A stretch of 64,000 bases of DNA from Zizania palustris (lineage: Eukaryota > Streptophyta > Magnoliopsida > Poales > Poaceae), in the NCBI GenBank assembly GCA_019279435.1, contig JAAALK010000086.1, positions 19,017,913 to 19,081,912 on the forward strand, in the 5' to 3' direction. Below the pieces are notes generated by a model. The model worked only from the letters and a program-made list of their open reading frames with translations, was not told the origin of the DNA and did no database searches. Numbering within the stretch: position 1 is the first letter of the stretch; each line of letters opens with the position of its first letter. The translations under genes and the position numbers were made by a program. Shown here piece after piece: positions 35,440-46,179 of this stretch.

Positions 35440-37025
35440 AAGGAGGCGTTCATCTAGGACCCTTTATTTTATTAGTTTCTCTTCATCTTTATTCACTTTT
35501 GTACTAATACGGTCTACGAACCGTGAATGATTTGCTCGTATTGTACGTGGTCGCATGATGAACGTCTTGTTTTATTGATTTTCTATGGAATTTCAATAAA
35601 GTCCTGATTTATTAAATCGGGGCGCGACAGTGTGCGAGAACTTGATGCCGACAGTGTCATCGGCGGTGAAGGAGATGGGCACATGTGACCATTCGGGTGT
35701 TGCTAGAGTCGATGTCGAGGTCCCGATGTGTCCTACTTCACAGACATACTCTCGACGTTGCCGCTTCGACATGCTGCCCATGGCGCCTCCGCTAGTGATG
35801 GGCATCACTATGCGCTTCCCCCGATCTGAGTTTTCCTCGGCCTTAGGGGTCGGGAGCTTTCTTGGGTCCGGGAAGTGCCTGGGAGCTTCGCGCTCCTCGA
35901 TTCGCCTGACCACTTGGACTGGTTCGAAACGAGCGGGAGGTGGGGCCCTGTCGGTAGACCCTTGGCTGGAGCTTCACTCGAGGTAGTCGTTCCGAAGGAC
36001 GAGGATGGTCCTACAGGAATCAGTATTGTGGCTCTGATTCTCTCCATGGACGCTGCACTGGAAGACCGTGCCTCTGCCTAGGGCCCTTGCCTACGACTTC
36101 GAGTTGGTGGCTCGCCCTCCACCTTGAGTGTGTTGGAATTTCAAAGGCTTCGAGGTGGGGGGCGATGTTGAGCACCTCTTCCCGGTAATGCTTCTGCCCC
36201 CTTCGGGAGTCGTGGTGCCGAGGCTCCACCGGTGCGGTGCGCGGGGGGCTACAGATCCTTGCTTCGTGGACCTTAACCTCCGAAGCCCGTACCAGGCGAT
36301 CATCGCTTGCCTTCGAAGCTGCCCCTCCTCGGACCCGGCGTATTCTTAAAAGTCTGTCATCAGCTGGGCCACCGAGGAGATTGGCTTCCAGTGAAGTTTG
36401 TCGAGCAGGCCCGGGTTGGTGACACCCTCATGAGCCGCGTCGATGATCGAGGAGGCAGATAGCCCCTCAACTTGGGCCTTAGTATGGGCGAAGCGCTGAG
36501 AGTATTGGCGGAGCATCTCGCCGGGTTGTTGCTTCACTTGAGAAAGGCTCCCTGTGGACATGGGGGCCACGAAGGTCCCCTGAAAGTTGTTGATGAACTT
36601 CTTCTTCAACTGATCCCAAGACCTGATGGATCCTTGCTTCAGTGACCAGAACCAACAGAGGGCGATTCCTTCGAGGGCGAGGGGAAAACACTTCGTCATC
36701 GTGTCCCGCTCTCCTCCGCAAGCTTCTATCGCTAGGGCATAGGATCGGGAAAATCCCCCCGGGTCGGATTCTCCGGAGTACTTCGGGAGCTTTGCCACAT
36801 GGAACTTCGAATTGAACCGCACCTTCTACAGGTCCGGGTGCAGTGGGGATTCTTCATCGAAGGAGGTGTTCTGCTCTTCCTTCCGGGCTTCTTGGTCTCC
36901 TGTATCACTTATCGTGATGACCTCGGCTTATGGTGCCCTCGTCGTCCTGGGGGCTGATTCACGGCTACCTACCGCCACCGCATGAGCTCGACCCTAAGCT
37001 GGGCGTTCTCAGCGGCCAACGCATC

Positions 37026-40000
37026 TGTGGTGCCCCGATTTAACAAATCGGAACATTATTGAATTTCCAAAGAAAAACAATAATACAAGAGATTCATCAT
37101 GCGACAATCGTACATACGATAAGTATTCATGGCATGCAGACCATATTATTACATCAGAGTTAAATAAAAACAATAATAAAAGTAGACTGCATGACGAACG
37201 CCTTCTTCAAGATCTTTCCACTTGACTGGGTCGCTACTCCAGACCATCCTCGTAGTAAGCATCCTCTGAGGTGTGTCCAACGGGTATGAGTACAAAAGTA
37301 CTCAACAAGCCACCGTAAATGCAAGTAATAATGCAAGATAATAACAAAGGAAGGATATTGGCTAAAAGTGCGGAAAAGTACATTTTTCAGTTATTGCATT
37401 TAGTGTAGTCAAATTTAATCATGCAGAATAATAAACATGAACATCAATTATACCATCTAACTCGAGGAGTACGTTTTCCCTCCTCGCACAACAGTCCTTA
37501 CATGTCAAACCATCATGCACATACATATTCAAAGTAAACTAACTGTGGAATGTCACGCAACCCGCCCTTGACCGTGGGCTCGGCTTTTCGAAAAGATTTA
37601 TGACTCTGATCAGAGGTGTACTACTGTACCCAAAAGGCACTCACTCATCCCAAACACCAAAGTGTAACGAGATGACCCATACCATGGGAACTCGTGCCAA
37701 AACCTCAGCATGAAATGCTCCAAGCGATAACCACTCGCTCTAGGTTTCGCCGGCGCGTCGGGCCGCATCCCGGCTAACGTCGTACCCCCTTTTGCACCAC
37801 GTCGGTACAAACCACCCGCAGGTGCTGCTTGACCCATCTCCAAATGGTGGCCTCTGTTTGGAACACTCCATACCTTAGTTAGGACTTACCCATTAGACTT
37901 GTGGTTAGTACGGAAGTGTATTGCAATGGATCCCGCAGACCAGTCCTTATAGTGCCCGGGGTGCTACCGACCAATGTCCTAGCTTGCACCCGGAACCCAC
38001 CATGCATACACTCTCAACCATAACTCTATCACCAACAGCATTGCAGAGATGAGAATAACGGGGATCATATATTAGATTCCAATCGCTACGACTCATTTTT
38101 AATCCTATAGCAATCATGTCAATACATTGGACACTAGCTAATAATACTAATCATATGGTGACAAGGGGGTTAGACGAGATAACATGACTTGGGTTGCACA
38201 TCAAGGTCGGGGGATCCTAATAAATATATTGTAAGTGTTTCATTCGACTAATGCATGTATACCCTATGTGTTTTAGCAATAGTTTAGTAAAACATGGGTT
38301 CAATATGCTCAAAAATTGGTTTGGTGACTTGCCTTGTTCGGCGAAAGGCGACAGGGGAACTTCCGGGTAATACTCCGACTCCTCGGCGGCGTCGTAGTCT
38401 TCCCAATATAAATAAAATAATACAACATTCAATTAAACAATCTAAAACCACACAACAAGCACATAGGTTTTGATTGGTTCAATTTAAAGAAAACCAAGTT
38501 GTTAAGTTTCTGAAATTTATTCTACAAATAATTTAAAATGAACTACAATGAGATATTGTCCTTTATAAAAGGGGTTTTAATTGTGAATAAACTTATTTTA
38601 AGCTTTTCTAATTAATTTAAAATAATAGCTTCAGAGAAAGTGTTGGGGTTTCATTAAATTAACAGGAAATGAATAAATATAAATTTTGCTGAAACTTAAA
38701 TAATTTAATTTTTTAATCTACTCTAAGGGCATTTGAATACTTTATTAAATAAGGATGAAATATTCTAAGTAATTATACTGTTTTTATTGTATGAACATGT
38801 AGAGAATAATATTACAAATTTTATAGAATTGAAATGGTAATTTTTGAAGTTAAAATGCGCAAGATATGAATTTTGGAAGTTTAAAAGCATTTCTGGAATT
38901 TAAATTAAATCCCAAAAAAGTCTCGGGTCCACGGTGAGCCAGGCTCACGGTGAACCCGCGCACTGTGCGCGTGGTCCGGCCCAATCTGAACTGTTGGATC
39001 TAGATCCAGCGCGCGAGGGCGAGGCGGGGCGTTAAGTTGCGATCAACCGCCCACAACGCTCGATACCCTTTTGACCAGATGGGCGTGCGAGATTAAACGA
39101 CTAAAAGGCTCTAATCTACGCCGTCGGATCGAGATCGTGTGGCCAGGATGGAATCCAGCATGACACGCGTCGGGAGAGGTAAAGTACTCGTCTTCCCCGA
39201 CCTCGGCGACGCGATGTCGAGCGATTCCGGCGACGACGAGGGTTATCCGGCCTAACTAAGGCTAAAAACGTAAAGAGGGGACTACAGGGAACACGAGGGT
39301 ACCCTTGCGGTGGTTCGAGGTCGACGGGGCGTGGCCGACGATGACCGGAGGTGGTGAAGACGTCTGGGTCCTCGTCGGTGGTGACATTCCCGCGGGGTTC
39401 GTCGTTGACGAAGGGTTGGCCAAGGTCGAGGAGGCTCTGGCGATCACGGAGATGTGGTCAGCGAGGACGGAGAGGGACTTCGGCGACGGCGAGCGGTGAC
39501 CGAAGTGCGGGCGGCGGTGTTGCGCTAAAAACCGAATTGTGAGCGTTCTGTTTGTTCTCGTAGCGAATTAACGTGGGGGTTGAGCGCGGCGGTGGTCGGG
39601 GGTTTAAATAGGGGTACCGACGGGGGCAGGGAGGGCGCAATTGGGGGAGGCCGTGAGTAAACGCCGGCGAGGCGGTTTCACTGCATGCGGGCGACAACAG
39701 GACGATTGCGCATGAAATTAAGAGGGGAAACGGTCGGCGCGATGCAGGGGATTCAACGCCGGCGATAAATGGAGGGGAGGGGGACGGCGACGAGCAAATC
39801 GCGGAGGCTTTGATTCGGTCGGTGAGGTTTGGGGGCGATGGCGCGAGGTGGACGACGGTACTGACAGGCGGGGGCCACTGGCCAGTGGGCGAGGGGCGAG
39901 GGCGAGGCAACAGGACGCGACCGATAGGTGGGGCCGAGGTGTCGGGCGCGCGCGTGCGGAGGGAGGGGGTCTCTGACGGGTGGGGCCCGGGTGTCAGTCC

Positions 40001-40340
40001 GAGGCGCGCGGGGATAACGGGCTGGGCCGGCCGGGAGAGAGAGAAAGGGAGGGGGAGGGCCCATTACTGTTTAAATGCTTTTCTGAATAAAAATAATTAC
40101 AGAAAATGGATTAAAATATTTGGGCTACTTCCAAGGTTGATAAAAATTTGTAAAAATTCTCAAAAATATATCTTGGCCTTGGGATCATATACAAAATTTT
40201 CTAGCCCCTGGTTTGGTCATTCCATCTAGGTTCTAGTTCAAAAAGTTTAAGGAGGGCATTAAAGGTATTTCTAAAATAAATAATTCTAGGAAAATTGGTT
40301 AAATAATATTTTTATTTCTTTGGAAATTTGGGGTGTTACA
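37026..40340 (-). mobile_element. Solo LTR B, 3.3 kb, same family as A in opposite orientation
   Basis: On the minus strand it begins TGTAACACCCCAAATTTCC and ends CGGGGCACCACA. The flanks GCATC (37021-37025) and TCATC (40341-40345) are a 4-of-5 match to a target duplication. It shares with A the TATTTAAACCC promoter (plus 39600-39612 region), the coding-like block, a segment around GAAAAGCCGAGCCCACGG, the GAGTAC-TTGTACTCA stretch and GGTCTGGAGTAGCGACCCAG. It lacks part of the AT-rich repeats of A. It interrupts TatB gag. Confidence 0.85.
38325..38399 (-). other. Conserved acidic peptide block in solo LTR B
   Basis: This is the counterpart of 34242-34316 in A, 75 bases with no indels. It encodes an acidic, proline-containing peptide with the PEVP-SPF core. 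The downstream counterpart ending GLE-stop is at about 37238-37270. See the entry in A for the splice model. Confidence 0.5.
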
Positions 40341-40699
40341 TCATCAGCCTAGCTCCCGCTCCCCCGAAGTGGGTCTCCGGGTCTTGCGATCGGATAAAGT
40401 TTATCCGGAAGATTGTAGCGGGGAGGTCTCCGGACGAGCAGAGGCCTACGAGCCTTTGTCCCGCGGGGGCTTGGAAGTCCGCAAACGGATTTGCGAAGTC
40501 GAAGGGGTATCTGACTCTCGGTGCCATGTCTAGGTTTTGAACTGGGGTGGCTTCGGTCGCCACGACGGTGTTTGCTTGTACGGGTTTTTGTCGTGAGGTC
40601 CGTGCGGACCTTCGGAGAGGAACCGTACCCGCACTTTTACTGGGAGGCATGTTTTTGGTGGGTGTGCAGTGGAAGGGGTGCTAGCTTTTAGGACTAGGA

Positions 40700-40717
40700 T
40701 CCCCACGGACGACGCCA
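40700..40717 (-). other. TatB primer binding site
   Basis: The minus-strand TGGCGTCGTCCGTGGGGA differs from the Tat1 PBS at one base and lies two bases after the LTR end. It fixes the LTR boundary at 40720. Confidence 0.8.
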
Positions 40718-41093
40718 ACAGTTGGCGTAAAGGATTACACCTACAAGTTTGAGTGGAAAGGCATTTTTTTGGGTAGAGCCCCCGAAAGGATATTAACCCT
40801 ACCGCAAAGCTATATTTCTTGCCTAGAAAAAAATGATCCTGGTACAATACAGAGGAAGGTATCTATATGAAGGGCCCCCGTAGGGAAAATACCCTTCTAC
40901 CCCCAAGTTCTATGCGTCATTACAGACCCCCTACTACTACCTTAGTAGGGGTATGATGGTACCAATTCTATACACTCGTCCGAGTAAAGCTAGCGTATGG
41001 TTGGTGTGATGACGCGTGCATAGTCCTGTCGTACGCCTAGTCATGACCATATTGCTACATGGCCCTTATGTCCCATTCAACAGGAGTCCTTAG

Positions 41094-41987
41094 TGATGAG
41101 GACATACCTACCAATGATACAACCATACATGAATACCAAGATCCAATTATTCGAGTTCGAGCACGACGATTAAATCTACAAGTTAACTCGTTTCTAAGTA
41201 TCTTAGTATATTATCTTGGGAATAAATTACTACCTAATATTATTATTATTATTATTGTTAGGAACCATGAAGATGATGAAAATCACTTGAAGATAAACAA
41301 AGAGTTGGAGAAGAACAAGGAAGGACGTCCAAGCCAATTTGAGAGTCCAATCCAACTACAATTCGTGTCCAACTCGGATTCCAAGAGCAGTGTGCACTAA
41401 AATCGTCGCCCAGGCCGCATACGGACTCCGTTTTTGGCGTTCCACCCATAAACGGAAAGATAACTTCATAACCTTTCCAATGTCGCTGGTTTCATCGCAA
41501 AATTCGTTCTAGATCAATGGGAATCGTCAAAACAAGATAGAGTCTAGAATCTGTGAGCATGCTGTTTTCTGCGTTACTGGGCCTTTGGGCCGTGTATACA
41601 GTTGAGCCCATTAGGGGTGCGTCCCAAACTACTATATAAGGTGTTTTTACATCCATCTAGGGTTTTTGGGATTAGTTTACACGTTGCTTTGATAGCCGCC
41701 GCTTCGTCAGATTTGTAAGTGAACCCCAATTCGCAGATTCCAATAGAATTTTCAGTTCGATTGTGTTTTCTGCGTTCTTGCTTGTGTTCTTCGATTCGAA
41801 GGCAAGGATTAGCTTTCTTGGAGAGGTCAATCAGGTTGTGCTTGGTTGATAACCAATGGAGCAGTGGTGTAGCGATTGCGGGGTTCAGATCTGTGTTGAT
41901 CGGAAGCCGGATCGTCAACGTCGAGTTCTCCACAAATCGTTGTTTATCCCCCACCTGATGGAAGATCGGGCACCCCCTCTTCCATCA
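41094..41987 (+). repeat. 5' LTR of the gag-only element
   Basis: The LTR is 894 bp, TGATGA to CCATCA. A TATA box (ACTATATAAGGTG, about 41629) is shared with the 3' copy at about 44088. A short ATT run lies at 41239-41256. The shared part differs from the 3' LTR at roughly 4-5% of positions by eye. Confidence 0.85.
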
Positions 41988-43143
41988 AGTGGTATCAGAG
42001 CTTAGTTTACCATCGGGTTCATGTATCTTAGATTATATTGATTTCATATTCATCCTAGAGTCCACAAAAAAGCCAAACAAAAAAATTCCCTGTCCGAGAC
42101 ATTGTTATCCTTTTGCATAATTCTCTTTCAGAGTCCGTAGTGTTGAATTCGTGTCCAAATTTGTGTCTCGTTGCTGGTTAATTCGTGTTTTAGATCGGTT
42201 CGTGTCACCGCCACAATTACCCTACTTCGCTGCATAATTTTTCCACCTCCACCGATCACCATCCTCTTCCGTTTCCGCCAGAACAAACAGATCCGATTTA
42301 GGGGGAACAGATCCTATTTCAGAGGGTTCTCCTTGAAACGGCCATAACTTTTCGCTCGTAACTCCGATTGAGCTGAAATTTTTACCACAAGTAGATCTCT
42401 AAACGTCGGCTTGGGCGATACTGATTTCATCAGTATCGGTATCGGTGTTGTTAAACAAATTAAAAAAAATCAGGAAGACCTTCGTTTTGGGCTCCGAAGT
42501 TTTAGCACCGGTTATTTAGGGTTTCCTGTACCGATATCATCTTCCATCGGTTTGAGCCGAAACTTGGTGCTGTGCTTAATCTTGGGGCATATTGTTTCGA
42601 CTTAGCACTTGGTAATTGGTTGCAAAAAAAGAGAGAAAAAAGAGAGAGAAAAAGAAGACAAAAAAAGGAGAGAAAAAAAGGCAATACCGAAGGCCCTACA
42701 CTGTTTGTTTCATAGTGTTGCTGGTGTCGTGTTGACACTATTCTCGCAATTCATCTTGTTCATCCTTGATTCCTTCTTGTGTCACTACTGTTCTTAGAAC
42801 ACGAGTAGACCAGCAATTAGGACTAATAGTTTGAACATTTATTCAGCATTACTATCTGTTATTGAATTGTGTTCCACTCAAATATTTGGCCTTCCTATAG
42901 CTCCACATATATACTTCTGATCAGTGCAGCTTGAGTCTTTGCAATCGTATACCACTCTCTTTGGAAGTCACCAACCAGTCAAGAATTGTGCCACGACCAA
43001 GATTGTGCCATCCACTGCCCTGCGATGGTAAGAACCTTGTAAGATTGTGGTAAGATGCTTGAGTGTGAGCGAGAATACATTCCACTACCTAATAGTTGAT
43101 AGGGCTAATATTTTTTCCAACTGTTTTTCCTTTTCTACTAACC

Positions 43144-43851
43144 ATGGCAGGTATGGAAGGTGCGACAAATCATAATCATGGTAACAATGTTTCTTCTATC
43201 AGAAGTAAGTTTACCATCCCATCTTTTTATGATGAATATGGTGCTGAAGAATACCTAGATTGGGAGATGACCGTAGAGCATAAATTTAACTTATATCTAG
43301 TTCCTGAACAACATAGAGTTAAAGAAGCAACTAGTATGTTTAAAAATCGTGTTGTAATCTGGTGGAAAGATATAATTGAACTTCAATTACAACCTGATAC
43401 ATGGAGTCATTTAAAAAGAGCAATGCGTTGTAAATTTGTCTCTCCTTCTTATCATCATGAATTGTGTAAGAAACTACAATGCTTAGTTCAAGGTAACATG
43501 TCTGTGAGAGAGTATTATGTTGAGCTTCGTGAGAGCATGACCCGTTGTGGTGTTGTGGAGCACTCGAAGGAAACGATGTGGCGCTTCTATGATGGATTGA
43601 GGCATGAGATTCAAGATATCATTTATTATAAAGAATTTAGTACTCCTAATCGTTTGTTCCATCTTGCCATCATTGCAGAGAAAGAATTGCAGGAACAACA
43701 ATACAAGGCAAGAGACTCCTATCCACCGCGAGTGACGAGCACACCACAACGGAAGAACGGAGGAACAACAATACTTGGAGATAAACAAAGAAACAAAGAG
43801 TTGGAGAAGAACAAGGAAGGACGTCCAAGCCAATTTGAGAGTCCAATCTAA
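43144..43851 (+). CDS. Retrotransposon gag protein (capsid region), fused to LTR sequence
   Basis: I choose the ATG at 43144 (MAGMEGATNHNHG) over 43096 because the residues before it are a hydrophobic stretch not expected in gag. The frame encodes the retrotransposon gag core: FTIPSFYDEYGAEEYLDWE, then WWKDI, REYYVELRESM and FYDGLRHEIQDI. It runs about 235 aa, with the last 20 or so residues (ELEKNKEGRPSQFESPI) encoded by 3' LTR sequence because of the deletion joining internal DNA to the LTR at about 43774. A zinc knuckle would normally follow and is missing. A gypsy/chromovirus type is likely. The protein may still be translated but is incomplete. Confidence 0.75.
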   Translation: MAGMEGATNHNHGNNVSSIRSKFTIPSFYDEYGAEEYLDWEMTVEHKFNLYLVPEQHRVKEATSMFKNRVVIWWKDIIELQLQPDTWSHLKRAMRCKFVSPSYHHELCKKLQCLVQGNMSVREYYVELRESMTRCGVVEHSKETMWRFYDGLRHEIQDIIYYKEFSTPNRLFHLAIIAEKELQEQQYKARDSYPPRVTSTPQRKNGGTTILGDKQRNKELEKNKEGRPSQFESPI

Positions 43852-44442
43852 CTAAAATCGTCGCCCAGGCTGCATACGGACTCCGTTTTTGGCGTTCCAC
43901 CCATACACGGAAAGATAACTTCATAACCTTTCCAATGCTGCCGGTTTCATCGCAAAATTCGTTCTAGATCAACGGAAATCGTCAAAACAAGATAGAGTCC
44001 AGAATCTGTGAGCATGCTGTTTTCTGCGTTACTGGGCCTTTGGGCCGTGTATACAGTTGAGCCCATTAGGGGTGCATCCCAAACTACTATATAAGGTGTT
44101 TCTACATCCATCTAGAGTTTTTGGGTTTAGTTTACACGCTGCTTTGATAGCCGCCGCTTCGTCGGATTTGTAAGTGAACCCCAATTCGCAGATTCCAATA
44201 GAATTTTCAGTTTGATTGTGTTTTCTGCGTTCTTGCTTGTGTTCTTCGATTCGCAGGCAAGGATTAGCCTTCTTGGCGAGGTCAATCAGGCTGTGCTTGG
44301 TTGATAACCAACAGAGCAGTGGTGTAGCGATTGCGGGGTTCAAATCTGTGTTGATCGGAAGCCGGATCGTTAACGTCGAGTTCTCCACAAATCGTTGTTT
44401 ATCCCCCACCTGACGGAAGATCGGGCACCCCCTCCTTCATCA
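43774..44442 (+). repeat. Truncated 3' LTR of the gag-only element
   Basis: Similarity to the 5' LTR starts at GATAAACAAAG (5' copy about 41291). Relative to the 5' copy, about 41 bases are missing between short ACTA repeats (near 43850), the mark of slippage or illegitimate recombination. Confidence 0.85.
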
Positions 44443-44813
44443 CTTAGCACTATAACCGTCACGTCCTTACTTTAGTAGTTGCCGTCTATAGGCCACTGGG
44501 GTCCGGAGGATCCCACATCGCCCCCCCCCGACGAAGTTGTCTTCGGAGTCGCTTTTGGAGGCTTTAGGCCTCCGGGGGCCTTCGTTCGGTCTTCGGTGGT
44601 GTTCCCCGCGTGGCTATCTTCGGCTTGCCTGCAGGGATCCCGGACCCTGACGGGCCCGTCATCTGGTGGAGAGCACTTCCCGTATCGTGGGGGTGACCGT
44701 TTCACGACACGACTTCAGTGGCAGGGGACTCCGTAAGCATGGGCTTCACAATCGTCCTTGGGATCCATGACCCCGCTACTACTGCCGACGGGATTATTTT
44801 CCCCAACAGTATC

Positions 44814-45091
44814 GTATAAGCATTTTTATGGTACATGTATAAAGTTATTAATTTCTCTAGAAACTACTATAAAAAACTATGCATTTGGGATGGTTGGATT
44901 AAAACACTAGAAATTGGAAATATAGTTTCTACGGATTGGAAATATCGATTACAAGGATGCTCATAAGTATTCATGTCATGTAAACACATGTAAGAACACC
45001 TAGATGCTCAACAATAGATGAATGCTTACCTAGATGCACTATGAATTAAATATATACACGAGTGCATAAGAACTATTGCTTATTTAGAGGT
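44814..45091. other. Short AT-rich intergenic spacer
   Basis: No gene, repeat or motif stands out between the TatB end and the next MITE. Confidence 0.6.
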
Positions 45092-45348
45092 TGTTTGGTT
45101 CCCAAGCATACTTTGCCACACCGAAAGTTAGTCAAGTTTGATTATATTGGTAGTTGTTTGGTTGTTGCCATAAACTATGGTAAGATTCTCTTTGATCCTA
45201 CATGTCAATGACTTAAAAAAGTGTGACAAGATTTCATCAAACTTGTCAAAATATGACAAAGAATTTGATAACCTCACCTTAGACAAGTATGTCAACTTTT
45301 ATTAACAAATGGTGGCTAGCAACCAACTATGCCTTTAAGCATCTGAGC
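45090..45348. mobile_element. Tourist/Kiddo-like MITE, decayed
   Basis: The left end, TTTAGAGGTTGTTTGGTTCC then CAAGCATACTTTGCCACACC, resembles the Kiddo group of Tourist elements. The right end is GCAACCAACTATGCC before TTTAA. The terminal repeats are imperfect, and TTA/TTTA flanks fit a 3-bp target. About 255 bp, AT-rich, non-coding. Confidence 0.65.
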
Positions 45349-45730
45349 AAAAGTGCTATACGAAGAGCAGTAAGAAATAGTTTTGTCTCGCCGTACACTT
45401 CTTGATGTTTAATTTGGAAGGCCCAACCCTTTATGCTTGCTTACTACTCAATTCAGTTTATTTTTAAACATTTTTGCTAGTGTGCGAGCTGAATTCAACC
45501 GGCCCGTCAATATAATCAAGATCTAATCCTAGCCCTGTTGCTGCTTATCATGCTTATTTTAGGCTAATTGAGGCAACATGAGATCAGTTATTTTGGCCCG
45601 ACACAAACATAACATGAATAATGTAATACAGGGTTTATGCATTTGTGTCGGCACTATCTATTGCCACGTGTCATGTGTAGGCTAACGTTATAGCCAGCTC
45701 AGCCGAGCGACGTAGGCATGGATCGATTAA

Positions 45731-46073
45731 GGGGGTGTTTGGATCCGGGGCTAAATTTTAGCCTGTGTCATATCGGAGGTTTCGACATTAATTTGAAGAA
45801 CTAAACGTGGACTAATTATAAAAATAATTACAGAATCGGAGACTAAATCGCGAGACGAATTTTTTAAGCCTAATTAATCCATAATTAGCAAATGTTTACT
45901 GTAGCATCACATTGTCAAATCATGATGTAATTAGACTTATTAGATTCGTCTCGTGAATAATCCTACGATTATGAATCGGTTTTGTAAATAGTTTACATTT
46001 AATGCTCTAAAATAGTATTTAAACATTGGATGTGATAGAGGCTAAAATATTTTAGCCCCATCCAAACACCCCC
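45731..46073. mobile_element. Tourist-like (PIF/Harbinger) MITE with TAA duplication
   Basis: The element is 343 bp with ends GGGGGTGTTTGGATCCGGGG and, in reverse complement, GGGGGTGTTTGGATGGGGC. The ends continue inward as GCTAAAxTTTAGCC. TAA flanks at 45728-45730 and 46074-46076. A related copy is at 20807-21151. Confidence 0.92.
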
Positions 46074-46179
46074 TAAATGTCCGATTACATGTTTCTCTCT
46101 CTTATAATCTTCGCTCGGTGGCCTAACTAGATAACAGTTTTACTATCTATAAATTTTGGCTCGATTCGTAACTTGTTAG

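Larger units (their letters stand above)
31531..35629 (+). mobile_element. Solo LTR A, 4.1 kb, of a long-LTR gypsy family
   Basis: The insert starts TGTAACAGCCCC and ends GGGGCGCGACA, flanked by a perfect GTGTG duplication (31526-31530 and 35630-35634). No pol is inside, and its ends match in reverse the insert at 37026-40340, so both are solo LTRs of one family. The start, ends and length suit the Tekay/Del (RIRE3/RIRE8) type, but the family was not checked. The layout is a GC-rich block with a TATTTAAACCC promoter (about 32316), an AT-rich block of diverged repeats (33000-34200), and a conserved coding-like tail (34242-35439). Confidence 0.85.
27739..40650 (-). pseudogene. TatB gag-pol, split by three insertions and many lesions
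   Basis: The gag start is ATG at 40650-40648 (MPPSKSAGTVPLRRSARTS, close to the Tat1 gag start). The capsid region resumes at 36822 (KLPKYSGESDPG, LKQGSIRSWDQLKKKF) after the solo LTR at 37026-40340. Protease is split by the solo LTR at 31531-35629; the active-site region VLIDGGSS lies just left of it (about 31470). RT and the connection region follow (31316-29900), then the second RNase H, which is interrupted by the 135-bp insertion at 29236-29370 and continues as TEASFKGISVGSIPRADN. Integrase spans about 28900-28200, and its C-terminal GKLGNKWEGPF is near 27840. The final stop is at 27741-27739. Numerous frameshifts and stops mean it is long dead. Domain order and identity with Tat1 support the lineage. 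Confidence 0.88.
41094..44442 (+). mobile_element. Gag-only chromovirus-like LTR element, 3.35 kb
   Basis: The element begins TGATGAGG and ends CCTTCATCA, flanked by CTTAG at 41089-41093 and 44443-44447. The 5' LTR is 41094-41987, followed by a PBS TGGTATCAGAGC (41990-42001) complementary to initiator tRNA-Met. A leader of about 1.1 kb precedes a gag gene (43144-43851). No protease, RT, RNase H or integrase is present. The 3' LTR (about 43774-44442) lacks the first 190 or so bases and has an internal deletion of about 40 bases. It depends on a relative for mobility, or the rest was deleted after insertion. Confidence 0.88.
25507..44808 (-). mobile_element. TatB: truncated Tat-lineage gypsy element on the minus strand, carrying four nested insertions
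   Basis: Read leftwards from 44808 the order is 5' LTR (40720-44808), PBS (40717-40700), gag, protease, RT, RNase H, second RNase H, integrase (to 27739), a 36-bp tandem repeat, then a gene on the opposite strand like that of Tat1. The element stops near 25507 inside that gene; its 3' LTR is missing. Nested insertions lie at 29236-29370, 31531-35629, 37026-40340 and 41094-44442. With those removed it is about 8.4 kb. All reading frames are heavily decayed. Confidence 0.9.
40720..44808 (-). repeat. TatB 5' LTR, split by a nested element
   Basis: The LTR starts at 44808 (TGTTGGGGAAAATAATCC on the minus strand) and ends at 40720. Without the insertion at 41094-44442 and its duplication it is about 735 bp. 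The interrupted target reads through CTTAG. The flank at 44809-44813 is GTATC; the matching duplicate on the other side is lost with the truncation. Confidence 0.85.
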
